This document shows, piece by piece, positions 1 to 6,704 of a stretch of 10,289 bases of DNA. Origin of the DNA: Lysobacteraceae bacterium UBA6001 (GTDB lineage: Bacteria > Pseudomonadota > Gammaproteobacteria > Xanthomonadales > Xanthomonadaceae); NCBI GenBank assembly GCA_002429615.1, contig DJAN01000036.1, positions 1-10,289 on the forward strand. The letters are read 5' to 3'. A model generated the notes under the pieces. The model did no database searches. It had not been told where the DNA came from and was given only the letters and a program-made list of their open reading frames with translations. Position 1 is the first letter of the stretch. Every line of letters starts with the position of its first letter. The position numbers were made by a program, and so were the translations under genes.

Positions 1-3000
1 TCCGATCTCGCCGGGGTGCAGCTGGCCGCGGGCGAGGGCCGCGCCCAGGTATGGGCCGAGCTGCGGGCGAACCGCATCGTGGCGGTGACCACCCAGGCCG
101 ATCTCGGTGGCGTGCGCCTGCGCGGCACCGCCGCCAGCACGGGCGCGAGCCCGCCGCAGGTGGCCTGGGACCGCCTGCAGGCCAGCCTGCGCTGGCGCGT
201 CACCGCGCAGGGCTGGCGCGTCGATGCGCCGCTGCTGCGCGTCACCACCGGCGGCAAGGTGCAGCCGCTGGACAGCCTCAGTGTCAGCGGTGGCCAGCGT
301 TACGCCGCCAGCGGGCGCAATCTCGACGCGACCCCGCTGATCGCGGTGCTCGGCCTGACCGACCAGGTCGAGCCGGGGCTGCGCCGCTGGTTGCAGCAGT
401 CGCGCCCGAGCCTGCGGCTGGGGCGGCTGCAGCTCAGTGGCGAGCAGGGCGGCAAGCTGTGGGCCGAAGGCCGGCTGGACGAACTGGCTTTCGCCAGCGC
501 CGGCCAGGCGCCGGGCCTGAGCGGCCTGCAGGGCGAATTCGAGGGCGACGCCGACGGCGTGCGCCTGCGCCCGGTGCCGTCGGCGCTGGTGCGTTTCGAC
601 TGGCCGTGGGGCTTCGGCGTGGTGCACGAGCTGCGCCTGGCCGGCGACATCGTCGGCTGGCGCGATGGCGCGGGCTGGCAGGTCGGCACGCCGGCGCTGC
701 GCGTGCAGTCGCAGGATTACGCGGCCGAGGTGCGCGGCGGCGTGGCCTTCCAGAACGACGGCACGCGCCCGCGCATCAACCTGGCCGCGAAGCTGGACGA
801 TGCGCCGGTGCCGGTCGCCAGGAAGTTCTGGATCCACGGCAAGATGAGCCAGAACGCGATCGACTGGCTGGACATGGCGCTAGCCGGCGGCACCGTGACC
901 GGCGGCACCGGCCTGGTCAGTGGCGATCTCGATGACTGGCCGTTCGACCAGCACGACGGCCGCTTCGAGGCGAGCGGGCACATCCGCGATGGCGTGATCC
1001 GCTTCCAGAAGGACTGGCCGGCGATGGAGAAGGTCGACGCCGATGTCGCCTTCATCGCCAATGGCTTCTCGCTGCATGGCACCAGTGACCTGGCCGGCGC
1101 GGCGGTGGATCGCGTGGAGGCGGGCATCGCCGATTTCGGCGAGGGCCAGCTGTACGTGCGCGCGCATACCGGTGCCGAGGCATCGCGCCTGCTGGCGGTG
1201 CTGCGCCGCAGTCCGCTGCACGCCAGCTACGGCGACACGCTCGACAACGTCGCCATCAGTGGCCCGGCCGACACCAGTTTCGACCTGCTGCTGCCGTTGC
1301 ACGGCGGACCGGGCGGACACCTGAAGGGGCAGGTGTCGCTGCAGGGCGCCAAGCTCGCCGACAAACGCTGGGACCTGGCGTTCGACCAGGTGCAGGGCAG
1401 TGCCGAGTACAGCAGCGAGGGTTTCGCCGCCGAGGGGCTGTCGGTGCGCCACAACGGCAACGCCGGCACGCTGGATCTGCGCGCGGGTGCGCCGGTGAAG
1501 GATCCGAGCCAGGCGTTCGAGGCCAGCTACAGCTCGCTGCTCGATGCCAAGGACCTGTTCGACCGCGCGCCGCAGATGGCCTGGTTGCAGCCTTACGTGC
1601 ATGGGGCTTCGAACTGGAGGGTCGGGGTCAGCCTGCCGCGGTCGCAGCCGGGCAAGACCGAGCCGGCCAGTCACCTGCGCCTGGATTCGGACCTGGTGGG
1701 CACCACGCTCGATCTGCCGGCGCCGCTGGACAAGCCGGCCGAGCGCGCGTTGCCGACCCGCGTCGACGTGTCGCTGCCGCTGGGCAGCGGCGAGGTGGAT
1801 GTGGCGTTCGGCCAGCTGGTCGCGCTGAAGGCGGTGACGCAGAAGGACCGCACCGGCGTGCGCGTGGTGATGGGCAGCGATACGGTGACCGATGCGCCGC
1901 CCGAGCATGGACTGGTGGTGACTGGCCATACGGCGTCGCTGGATGCGATGGACTGGATCAGCCTGGCGCGTGGGGGCGATGACAGCGACAACAGCCTGCC
2001 GTTGCAGCAGGTCGACGTGCAGGCCGACCGCCTGCTGCTGATTGGCGGTGCGTTCGCGCAGACCCGCCTGCGCCTGAAGCCGCAGCACGACCAGATTGCG
2101 GTGCAGCTCGATGGGCCTTCGTTGCAGGGCAGCCTGCAGGTGCCCAATGCGGATGGCGCCATCGTGCGCGGCGATCTGCAGCGGGTGTACTGGCAGTCGG
2201 CCGCGGCGCCAGCGACGCCGCCGCCCAGCGACGAGGTGGCCGCCACGGGCGCGCTGGCGCAGACGGTGCCGGAGCCGCAACGCCGTGCGGTGGACGATAT
2301 CGACCCGGCCAAGCTGCCGCCGTTGGCGCTGGACGTGGCCGATCTGCAGCTCGGCCAGCTGAAGCTGGGTAAGACGGTGCTGCGCACGCGCCGGCTCAAC
2401 GATGGTCTGCAGCTGGACCAGCTGCAGCTGCATTCGGCCGACCAGGACATCGCGCTGACCGGTGCGTGGCGCGGCAAGGGGGATGCGGCGACGACGCGGT
2501 TGTCGGCGCGCTTGGACAGCCGCAACCTGGGCGATCTGGTCCGCGATCTGGGTTTCGGTGGCCAGCTGCGTGCGGGCGAGGGTGAGCTGCAGCTGGATGC
2601 GGGCTGGCCGGGTTCACCGACCGGTTTCAAGCTGGCGGCGCTGGAAGGCAACCTGAAGGTGGCGGCGCGCAATGGCCAGCTGCTGGAAGTGGAGCCGGGC
2701 GCGGGCCGCGTGCTGGGCCTGCTCAGCGTGGCGCAGTTGCCGCGCCGGTTGATGCTGGATTTCCGCGATTTCTTCTCCAAGGGCTTCGCCTTCAACCGCA
2801 TCGATGGCGAGGTGCGTTTCGATGATGGCCAGGCGCAGACCAGCAAGGTGCGCATCGAAGGCCCGGCGGCGGATATCGATATCCGCGGTACGGCCGATCT
2901 GCGCCAGCAGCAGTTCGACCAGACCATCGATGTGCATCCCAAGTCCGGCAACCTGCTGACCGTGGTCGGCGCGGTGGCCGGCGGCCCGGTCGGTGCGGCG

Positions 3001-3174
3001 GTGGGCGCGGCGGCCAATGCGGTGCTGTCCAAACCACTGGGTGAGCTGGGCGCGCGCACCTATCGCGTCACCGGACCCTGGAAGGATCCGAAGGTCGAAG
3101 TGGTCGGACGCGACGAGCACGATGAGGCTGAGGCCAAGCCGGCGGCTGACAGGAAGGCGGATCGGCGGGATTGA
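1..3174 (+). CDS. yhdP: YhdP family AsmA-like envelope protein, C-terminal part (5' end off window)
   Basis: The frame is open from base 1 to the TGA at 3172-3174, giving 1057 visible residues. YhdP proteins are usually about 1270 residues, so roughly 200 N-terminal residues, including the expected membrane anchor, lie to the left. The visible part is long, beta-rich and repetitive, as expected of AsmA-like bridge proteins. The family signature is near the C-terminus at nt 2701-2820: RVLGLLSVAQLPRR, then LDFRDFFSKGFAFNRIDG, then a GPAADIDIRG stretch. It is followed by a Gly/Ala-rich hydrophobic segment (visible residues about 985-1006) and a charged tail rich in D, E, K and R. A Pro/Ala-rich linker lies near nt 2200-2330. 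In E. coli, YhdP spans the periplasm and, with TamB and YdbH, supports phospholipid movement to the outer membrane. That role is inferred here from family membership. Adjacency to tldD is also typical of the family. Confidence 0.93.
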   Translation, partial: SDLAGVQLAAGEGRAQVWAELRANRIVAVTTQADLGGVRLRGTAASTGASPPQVAWDRLQASLRWRVTAQGWRVDAPLLRVTTGGKVQPLDSLSVSGGQRYAASGRNLDATPLIAVLGLTDQVEPGLRRWLQQSRPSLRLGRLQLSGEQGGKLWAEGRLDELAFASAGQAPGLSGLQGEFEGDADGVRLRPVPSALVRFDWPWGFGVVHELRLAGDIVGWRDGAGWQVGTPALRVQSQDYAAEVRGGVAFQNDGTRPRINLAAKLDDAPVPVARKFWIHGKMSQNAIDWLDMALAGGTVTGGTGLVSGDLDDWPFDQHDGRFEASGHIRDGVIRFQKDWPAMEKVDADVAFIANGFSLHGTSDLAGAAVDRVEAGIADFGEGQLYVRAHTGAEASRLLAVLRRSPLHASYGDTLDNVAISGPADTSFDLLLPLHGGPGGHLKGQVSLQGAKLADKRWDLAFDQVQGSAEYSSEGFAAEGLSVRHNGNAGTLDLRAGAPVKDPSQAFEASYSSLLDAKDLFDRAPQMAWLQPYVHGASNWRVGVSLPRSQPGKTEPASHLRLDSDLVGTTLDLPAPLDKPAERALPTRVDVSLPLGSGEVDVAFGQLVALKAVTQKDRTGVRVVMGSDTVTDAPPEHGLVVTGHTASLDAMDWISLARGGDDSDNSLPLQQVDVQADRLLLIGGAFAQTRLRLKPQHDQIAVQLDGPSLQGSLQVPNADGAIVRGDLQRVYWQSAAAPATPPPSDEVAATGALAQTVPEPQRRAVDDIDPAKLPPLALDVADLQLGQLKLGKTVLRTRRLNDGLQLDQLQLHSADQDIALTGAWRGKGDAATTRLSARLDSRNLGDLVRDLGFGGQLRAGEGELQLDAGWPGSPTGFKLAALEGNLKVAARNGQLLEVEPGAGRVLGLLSVAQLPRRLMLDFRDFFSKGFAFNRIDGEVRFDDGQAQTSKVRIEGPAADIDIRGTADLRQQQFDQTIDVHPKSGNLLTVVGAVAGGPVGAAVGAAANAVLSKPLGELGARTYRVTGPWKDPKVEVVGRDEHDEAEAKPAADRKADRRD

Positions 3175-3233
3175 GGTGGGTTGGTTGGTTGTTGGTTGGT
3201 CGCGGAGAGCGCGGTGGGTGGGTCGCGCGGCGC

Positions 3234-3333
3234 CCGGTGGGCAAGCCCCATCGGGACACGCCGTGAATCCATCCATGGAGGCTCGAAGGCGACATCCATG
3301 TCGCCTACGGTCCCGATGGGGCTTGCCCACCGG
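3234..3333. repeat. 100-bp nested inverted repeat
   Basis: The left arm (3234-3257) and right arm (3310-3333) are perfect 24-bp reverse complements. Each contains GGGCAAGCCCCATCGGGAC or its complement. The pairing extends outward by four more base pairs (3229-3232 with 3335-3338) after one mismatch. Inside the 52-nt centre is a second perfect hairpin: AGGCGACAT (3287-3295), CC, ATGTCGCCT (3298-3306). The palindromic core ATCCATGGA is at 3271-3279. The transcript could fold into a very stable forked structure. Its position between convergent genes suggests a transcription barrier or an interspersed family-wide element; which one is inference. No transposase or target duplication is visible. 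Confidence 0.85.
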
Positions 3334-3360
3334 ACGCCCGATCCCTCCCCGGCGCTTCCA

Positions 3361-3570
3361 AGCAGGAAACACCGCGGCAGGAAACACCTCCGCGTGAAAT
3401 ACCTCTGCGGGAAATACCGCAGCGGGAAATACCGCAGCGGGCAACACCCCTGTGGGAAACATCCCTGCGGGGAATGCCCCTGCGGGGAACACCCCCGTGG
3501 GAAACGTCGCTGCCGGAAACACCCCTGCGGGAAACATCTCGGCGGGAAATATCCCTGCGGGAAACACCTC
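3361..3570. repeat. 15-bp tandem array, 14 units
   Basis: There are fourteen consecutive units of exactly 15 bp with consensus TGCGGGAAACACCCC and no insertion or deletion. I count 35 substitutions from the consensus by hand. Unit positions 2, 6, 8, 9, 13 and 15 never vary; positions 1, 10, 12 and 14 are the most variable. Read on the plus strand in one frame the unit encodes A-G-N-(T/I)-(P/A/S). In the same register on the minus strand it encodes (G/E/A)-(V/M)-F-P-A. A TGA in the third unit (3395-3397) breaks the AGNTP frame. The array passes in phase into the 56-bp repeat at 3571, whose first 15 bases look like a diverged fifteenth unit. Confidence 0.9.
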
Positions 3571-3709
3571 TGTAGGAGGGGCTTCAGCCCCGACCCTTCA
3601 AACCCTGGAAGGGGAACTTCAATCCTTGTAGGAGGGGCTTCAGCCCCGACCCCTAAAACCCCGGGAGGGGCGCTTCACCCCTTGTGGGAGGGGCTTCAGC
3701 CACGACGCT
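3571..3709. repeat. 56-bp tandem repeat (about 2.5 copies) with REP-like palindromes
   Basis: Units start at 3571, 3627 and 3683, exactly 56 bp apart. The third is cut short where the stop codon of the next gene begins at 3710. Each unit opens with a GTAG- or GTGG-headed palindrome, GGGGCT-TC-AGCCCC. These stems lie at 3578-3591 and 3634-3647; in the third unit (3691-3704 region) the right arm is degenerate, AGCCAC. The first 23-bp palindromic modules (3572-3594 and 3628-3650) are identical. The second half of each unit is a more variable module of the pattern CC(T/C)GG(A/G)AGGGG..CTTCA. A GTAG head beside a short imperfect stem resembles the REP elements described in Stenotrophomonas; the match is by recollection, not by search. 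Confidence 0.8.
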
Positions 3710-4462
3710 TCACTCCTTCGGTGCCTCGTCCTCTCCCGCACGCACAAACCCCGGCAACCGGAGCTTGGTCCTGTGTCCCGGCTCCGGCGCAGGTGAGTCA
3801 CCCGTCACCCCGCGGAAATACCCACGCTGCCAGCGCTCGCGCGAGGCCTCCGATTTCGGGTCATTGAGGTCCTGCAGGAACTGCCCGCGGCTCTGCGTCC
3901 ACTGCGTATAAAGCCGTTCAAGATCCGATTCATCCGACAACGGACGCCATTCGGCCCTGCAGTCGTCCAGCATCCGCCGCTGCAGCGGAAACAGATGGCA
4001 GAACGGTTCCCCCGCCTGGAAGCGCACGCGCCCGGGCCGGGTGAAACGCCAGTTCATCGTGAAGGTGTACGGACTCCAGTCGGTCTCGACGATGCCGGTC
4101 AATCCGGCAATGCCGTCCTTGGGCCGATTCACCGGGCCACCCACCATCAGGTCCACGCCTTCCTCGGTGCGGAACAGGCACGGCACGTGGAAGGTCAGCA
4201 CGCCATAGCCGAAATGACTCACCGCCGGGGCATGCGTGCCGGGGTCCGGATAGATCCGCACGTCCTGCAGCGCGTTGCCACCCGTCCATTCGGCCATGAA
4301 GCCGGTCTGGCACAGCAGCTCCCAGCCATGCGAGTTGGCGATCGCCAGCGGCAGGCAGCGATAGGCGTAGTGCTGTTCGGTGGCATCCATCCAGTCGCGT
4401 TCACGCGGGGCGGGGCGGATGTCCAGGGTGTGTCCATCGAGCACGTAGGCAGTCAACTTCAT
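3710..4462 (-). CDS. uncharacterised protein, probably DUF6065 family
   Basis: The product is 250 residues. I chose the ATG at 4460-4462 because AGGAA (4468-4472 on the complement) lies five bases upstream and the protein then starts cleanly as [11 protein letters not shown]. An upstream in-frame extension is Arg-rich and looks like noncoding sequence. There is no signal peptide or membrane segment, so the protein is probably cytosolic. It is rich in Trp, Tyr and Phe. Visible landmarks are [17 protein letters not shown] near residue 33, [18 protein letters not shown] in the middle, [11 protein letters not shown], and a C-terminal [10 protein letters not shown] followed by [10 protein letters not shown]. 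These resemble what I recall of DUF6065, a family of unknown function. No catalytic motif is recognised. It diverges from tldD across 101 bp. Its stop codon abuts the 56-bp repeat. Confidence 0.8.
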   Translation of the reverse strand: MKLTAYVLDGHTLDIRPAPRERDWMDATEQHYAYRCLPLAIANSHGWELLCQTGFMAEWTGGNALQDVRIYPDPGTHAPAVSHFGYGVLTFHVPCLFRTEEGVDLMVGGPVNRPKDGIAGLTGIVETDWSPYTFTMNWRFTRPGRVRFQAGEPFCHLFPLQRRMLDDCRAEWRPLSDESDLERLYTQWTQSRGQFLQDLNDPKSEASRERWQRGYFRGVTGDSPAPEPGHRTKLRLPGFVRAGEDEAPKE

Positions 4463-4475
4463 CGGCGTTCCTGGC

Positions 4476-4498
4476 CGGGACAGGGCCGCAGTGTCCCG
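4476..4498. promoter_or_regulatory. inverted repeat CGGGACA-N9-TGTCCCG in divergent intergenic region
   Basis: Perfect 7-bp arms (4476-4482 and 4492-4498) are separated by nine bases. They lie 13 bp upstream of the DUF6065-like start codon and within the 101-bp gap shared with tldD. The dyad spacing of 16 bp centre to centre would suit a dimeric repressor, or the arms could form a leader hairpin in the minus-strand transcript. No convincing -10/-35 pair is seen in this GC-rich gap. Function is speculative. Confidence 0.3.
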
Positions 4499-4563
4499 CG
4501 TTTTCCCTCGATCCCGCCAGATCGCGGCTTGTGCCCGGCGACGCCGGCCCCCATCCTGAGCGC

Positions 4564-6009
4564 ATGACCGATCACGCACTCGCCCTGGCCGAAACCCGGC
4601 TGCTGCTTCCCGCCGGCCTCGATGCCGGACACCTCGACCGCACCTTCGGCACCCTGCTCGGGCCCGGGGTGGATTTCGGCGACCTGTATTTCCAGCATTC
4701 GCGCCGCGAGAGCTGGAGCATGGAGGACGGCATCGTCAAGGACGGGGCGCATTCCATCGAGCAGGGCGTGGGCGTGCGCGCGATCGCCGGCGAGAAGACC
4801 GGCTTCGCGTATTCCGATGACATCCAGCGCGAGGCGCTGCTGGCGGCGGCGCAGTCGGCCCGGGCCATCTCCCGCGATGGCGGCGCGCAGCCGGCGCGTG
4901 CGCTGGTGGGCGGGCAGGGCCGCGCGCTGTACCCGGCCACCGATCCGATCGACGATCTGGACAATGCGGCCAAGCTCGATGTGCTGCGCCGCCTGGATCA
5001 GTTCCTGCGCGCCGCCGATCCGCGGGTGAAGCAGGTGATGGTCAGCCTGGCCGGTGGCGTGGACACGATGCTGGTGGCGCGCAGCGACGGCGTGCTCGCC
5101 GCCGACGTGCGTCCGCTGGTGCGTTTGAACGTGCAGGTGATCGTCGAGCACGGCGGCCGCCGCGAGAGCGGCTATGCCGGTGGCGGTGGCCGCTATGGCT
5201 ATGCCGAGCTGTTCGCCGATGGCCGCCCGGAAGGTTTCGCGCGCGAGGCGCTGCGCCAGGCGCTGGTGAACCTGGAAGCGGTGGCCGCGCCGGCCGGCAC
5301 GATGCCGGTGGTGCTCGGTGCCGGCTGGCCCGGCGTGCTGCTGCACGAGGCGGTCGGCCACGGCCTGGAAGGCGACTTCAACCGCAAGGGCACCAGCGTG
5401 TATGCCGGTCGCATCGGCCAGCGCGTGGCCTCGCCCGGCGTCACCATCGTCGACGATGGCACGCTGCCGGGCCGCCGCGGTTCGCTCAACGTCGATGACG
5501 AAGGCACGCCGACGAACTGCACCACGCTCATCGAGGACGGCGTGCTGGTGGGCTACATGCAGGACACGCTCAACGCGCGCCTGATGGGCATGGCGCCCAC
5601 CGGCAACGGCCGCCGCGAGTCCTTCGCGCACCTGCCGATGCCGCGCATGACCAATACCTACATGCTGGCCGGGCAGCACGATCCGCAGGAAATGATCCGC
5701 TCGGTGAAGAAGGGCCTGTACGCGGTGAACTTCGGCGGCGGCCAGGTCGACATCACCAGCGGCAAGTACGTGTTCTCGGCCACCGAGGCCTATCTGATCG
5801 AGGATGGCCGCATCACCGCGCCGGTGAAGGGCGCCACGCTGATCGGCAATGGCCCGGAAACCATGCAGAAGGTGCGCATGGTCGGCAACGACCTGGCACT
5901 GGATGAGGGCGTGGGCGTGTGCGGCAAGGACGGGCAGAGCCTGCCGGTGGGCGTGGGCCAGCCGTCGCTGCTGATCGACGGCCTCACCGTCGGCGGCACC
6001 CAGGCCTGA
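4564..6009 (+). CDS. tldD: metalloprotease TldD
   Basis: The product is 481 residues, the same length as E. coli TldD, which supports the ATG at 4564 over a GTG 33 bases upstream. TldD is the zinc-bearing catalytic subunit of the TldD/TldE cytosolic protease. The complex degrades unfolded peptides and, in some bacteria, matures peptides such as microcin B17 or processes the CcdA antitoxin. The family HExxxH motif is present as HEAVGH at residues 261-266, followed by [16 protein letters not shown]. The C-terminal cysteine expected to complete zinc coordination is C453, within [11 protein letters not shown]. The conserved [13 protein letters not shown] and NVDDEGTPT strands lie between them. 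All key residues look intact. The ribosome-binding site is weak. The partner gene pmbA/tldE begins 0.7 kb downstream on the same strand. Confidence 0.97.
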   Translation: MTDHALALAETRLLLPAGLDAGHLDRTFGTLLGPGVDFGDLYFQHSRRESWSMEDGIVKDGAHSIEQGVGVRAIAGEKTGFAYSDDIQREALLAAAQSARAISRDGGAQPARALVGGQGRALYPATDPIDDLDNAAKLDVLRRLDQFLRAADPRVKQVMVSLAGGVDTMLVARSDGVLAADVRPLVRLNVQVIVEHGGRRESGYAGGGGRYGYAELFADGRPEGFAREALRQALVNLEAVAAPAGTMPVVLGAGWPGVLLHEAVGHGLEGDFNRKGTSVYAGRIGQRVASPGVTIVDDGTLPGRRGSLNVDDEGTPTNCTTLIEDGVLVGYMQDTLNARLMGMAPTGNGRRESFAHLPMPRMTNTYMLAGQHDPQEMIRSVKKGLYAVNFGGGQVDITSGKYVFSATEAYLIEDGRITAPVKGATLIGNGPETMQKVRMVGNDLALDEGVGVCGKDGQSLPVGVGQPSLLIDGLTVGGTQA

Positions 6010-6022
6010 CCGCGCGCGAATG

Positions 6023-6059
6023 CGTGGTATTGCCGGCAATGGCCAGGGCGCGCGCCACG
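6023..6059. repeat. palindrome cluster between convergent tldD and yjgA
   Basis: In the 69-bp convergent gap there is a perfect 12-bp palindrome, ATTGCCGGCAAT (6029-6040). A second, GGCGCGCGCC (6047-6056), follows it. Short outer arms CGTGG (6023-6027) and CCACG (6055-6059) can also pair, overlapping the second palindrome. No T-tract follows in either direction, so intrinsic termination is uncertain. A shared barrier for the two convergent genes is a reasonable guess. Confidence 0.35.
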
Positions 6060-6078
6060 ATGCGGCGCGTCGCCTGGT

Positions 6079-6642
6079 TCACTCGTCGTCGCGTTCCTCG
6101 TCGAGCGCTTCGTCGGCGTCGTCCGGCGTGCGTGCCAGCTCGCGCAGCACCTGGAAGATCTCGCGGAACGCGCGCGGCGGCTTGTTGCGCAGTTTCTCCT
6201 CGCGCGCGTTGCGCAGCAGCGCCCGCAGGTGCTGGCGGTCGGCGTGCGGGTATTCCTCCAGCAGCTCGGTCAGCGCGTCGTCGCCTTCGTCGAGCAGGCG
6301 TTCGCGCCAGCGCTCCAGGCGGTGCATGGTGGCCACTTCGCGGCGAGAGGTCTCGCTGTTGGCATCCAGCGCTTCGCGGATCTTCTCCAGCGTCTCGTCG
6401 TCCTCGCGGCGCATCTGCTTGGCCAGGAACGCCAGCTGGCGCTTGTGGGCGATGTGCGCGGTGATGCGGCGGGCTTCCTCGATGTGCGGAATCAGCGCGT
6501 CGGGTACCGGCAGACGCGAGAGCTGGGCCGGCGTCAGCGCCACCAGCTTCTCGCCCAGCGCCAGCACCTCCAGCGCTTCGCGCCGTTGCTGGCTGCGGCT
6601 GCTGCCCAGGAATTCACCGGTTTCTTCGTCACGTCCGCGCAT
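6079..6642 (-). CDS. yjgA: ribosome-associated protein YjgA / DarP (DUF615)
   Basis: The product is 187 residues, close to the 183 of E. coli YjgA, now also called DarP. That protein binds precursor 50S subunits and assists late large-subunit maturation. The protein is highly charged and helical. Family hallmarks are [10 protein letters not shown] near the N-terminus, [16 protein letters not shown] in the middle, and the strongly conserved C-terminal region (residues 129-169), where [18 protein letters not shown] is followed by [17 protein letters not shown]. The tail is acidic. I chose the ATG at 6640-6642 because GGAAAG (6646-6651 on the complement) precedes it. An in-frame ATG at 6705 would add 21 Arg-rich residues and overlap the pmbA start. 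The gene is divergent from pmbA across 62 bp, an arrangement also found in E. coli. Confidence 0.95.
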   Translation of the reverse strand: MRGRDEETGEFLGSSRSQQRREALEVLALGEKLVALTPAQLSRLPVPDALIPHIEEARRITAHIAHKRQLAFLAKQMRREDDETLEKIREALDANSETSRREVATMHRLERWRERLLDEGDDALTELLEEYPHADRQHLRALLRNAREEKLRNKPPRAFREIFQVLRELARTPDDADEALDEERDDE

Positions 6643-6693
6643 CGTCTTTCCAATTCTTCTTGGCCGCGACCAACGCGCGGCATTTACCCGCAT

Positions 6694-6698
6694 AGGAT
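6694..6698 (+). promoter_or_regulatory. ribosome-binding site deciding the pmbA TTG start
   Basis: AGGAT lies six bases before the TTG at 6705. No ATG or GTG at a suitable distance gives the family-typical MNAISP N-terminus, so this site supports TTG as the start codon. Confidence 0.6.
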
Positions 6699-6704
6699 AA
6701 AGCA

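Larger units (their letters stand above)
3175..3709. other. repeat-dense gap between yhdP and the DUF6065-like gene
   Basis: This 535-bp stretch has no credible gene. In order it holds a short GGTT-type low-complexity run (about 3178-3200), a nested long inverted repeat (3234-3333), a 15-bp tandem array (3361-3570) and a 56-bp tandem repeat with REP-like palindromes (3571-3709). Several frames remain open through the arrays only because the 15-bp unit is a multiple of three and GC-rich. The two flanking genes converge on this gap, so it contains both of their 3' ends and needs no promoter. The hairpins could stop transcription from either side, but no T-tract follows them. Confidence 0.85.

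Noticed and set aside
880..3059. Two long minus-strand open frames antisense to yhdP (880-2433 and 1671-3059)
   Set aside because: Their composition (runs of Arg, Gln, His or Ser/Arg) is typical of shadow frames in high-GC DNA, they overlap each other, and the plus strand carries a clear YhdP signature.
2614..3567. Minus-strand frame with an F-P-A pentapeptide repeat (3567 down to 2614)
   Set aside because: After the repeat it runs through the long inverted repeat and then antisense through the conserved YhdP C-terminus. It has only a GTG start and no homology I recognise. The repeat itself is kept as a finding.
3361..3709. Possible CRISPR array
   Set aside because: Units are contiguous 15-bp and 56-bp direct repeats with no unique spacers, and there are no cas genes.
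3175..3709. Insertion sequence remnant
   Set aside because: No transposase fragment or terminal inverted repeats flanked by target duplications could be found, only palindromic and tandem repeats.
3181..3867. Plus-strand frame with Cys/His-rich C-G-K-H-P repeats, superficially like a metal-binding protein
   Set aside because: It starts at a TTG in low-complexity DNA, crosses all repeat families and enters the 3' end of the opposite gene. Substitutions between units avoid third positions in this frame, opposite to the coding expectation.
4459..6039. 526-codon minus-strand frame antisense to tldD
   Set aside because: It is a His/Ala/Arg-rich shadow frame over an intact TldD with all metal ligands.
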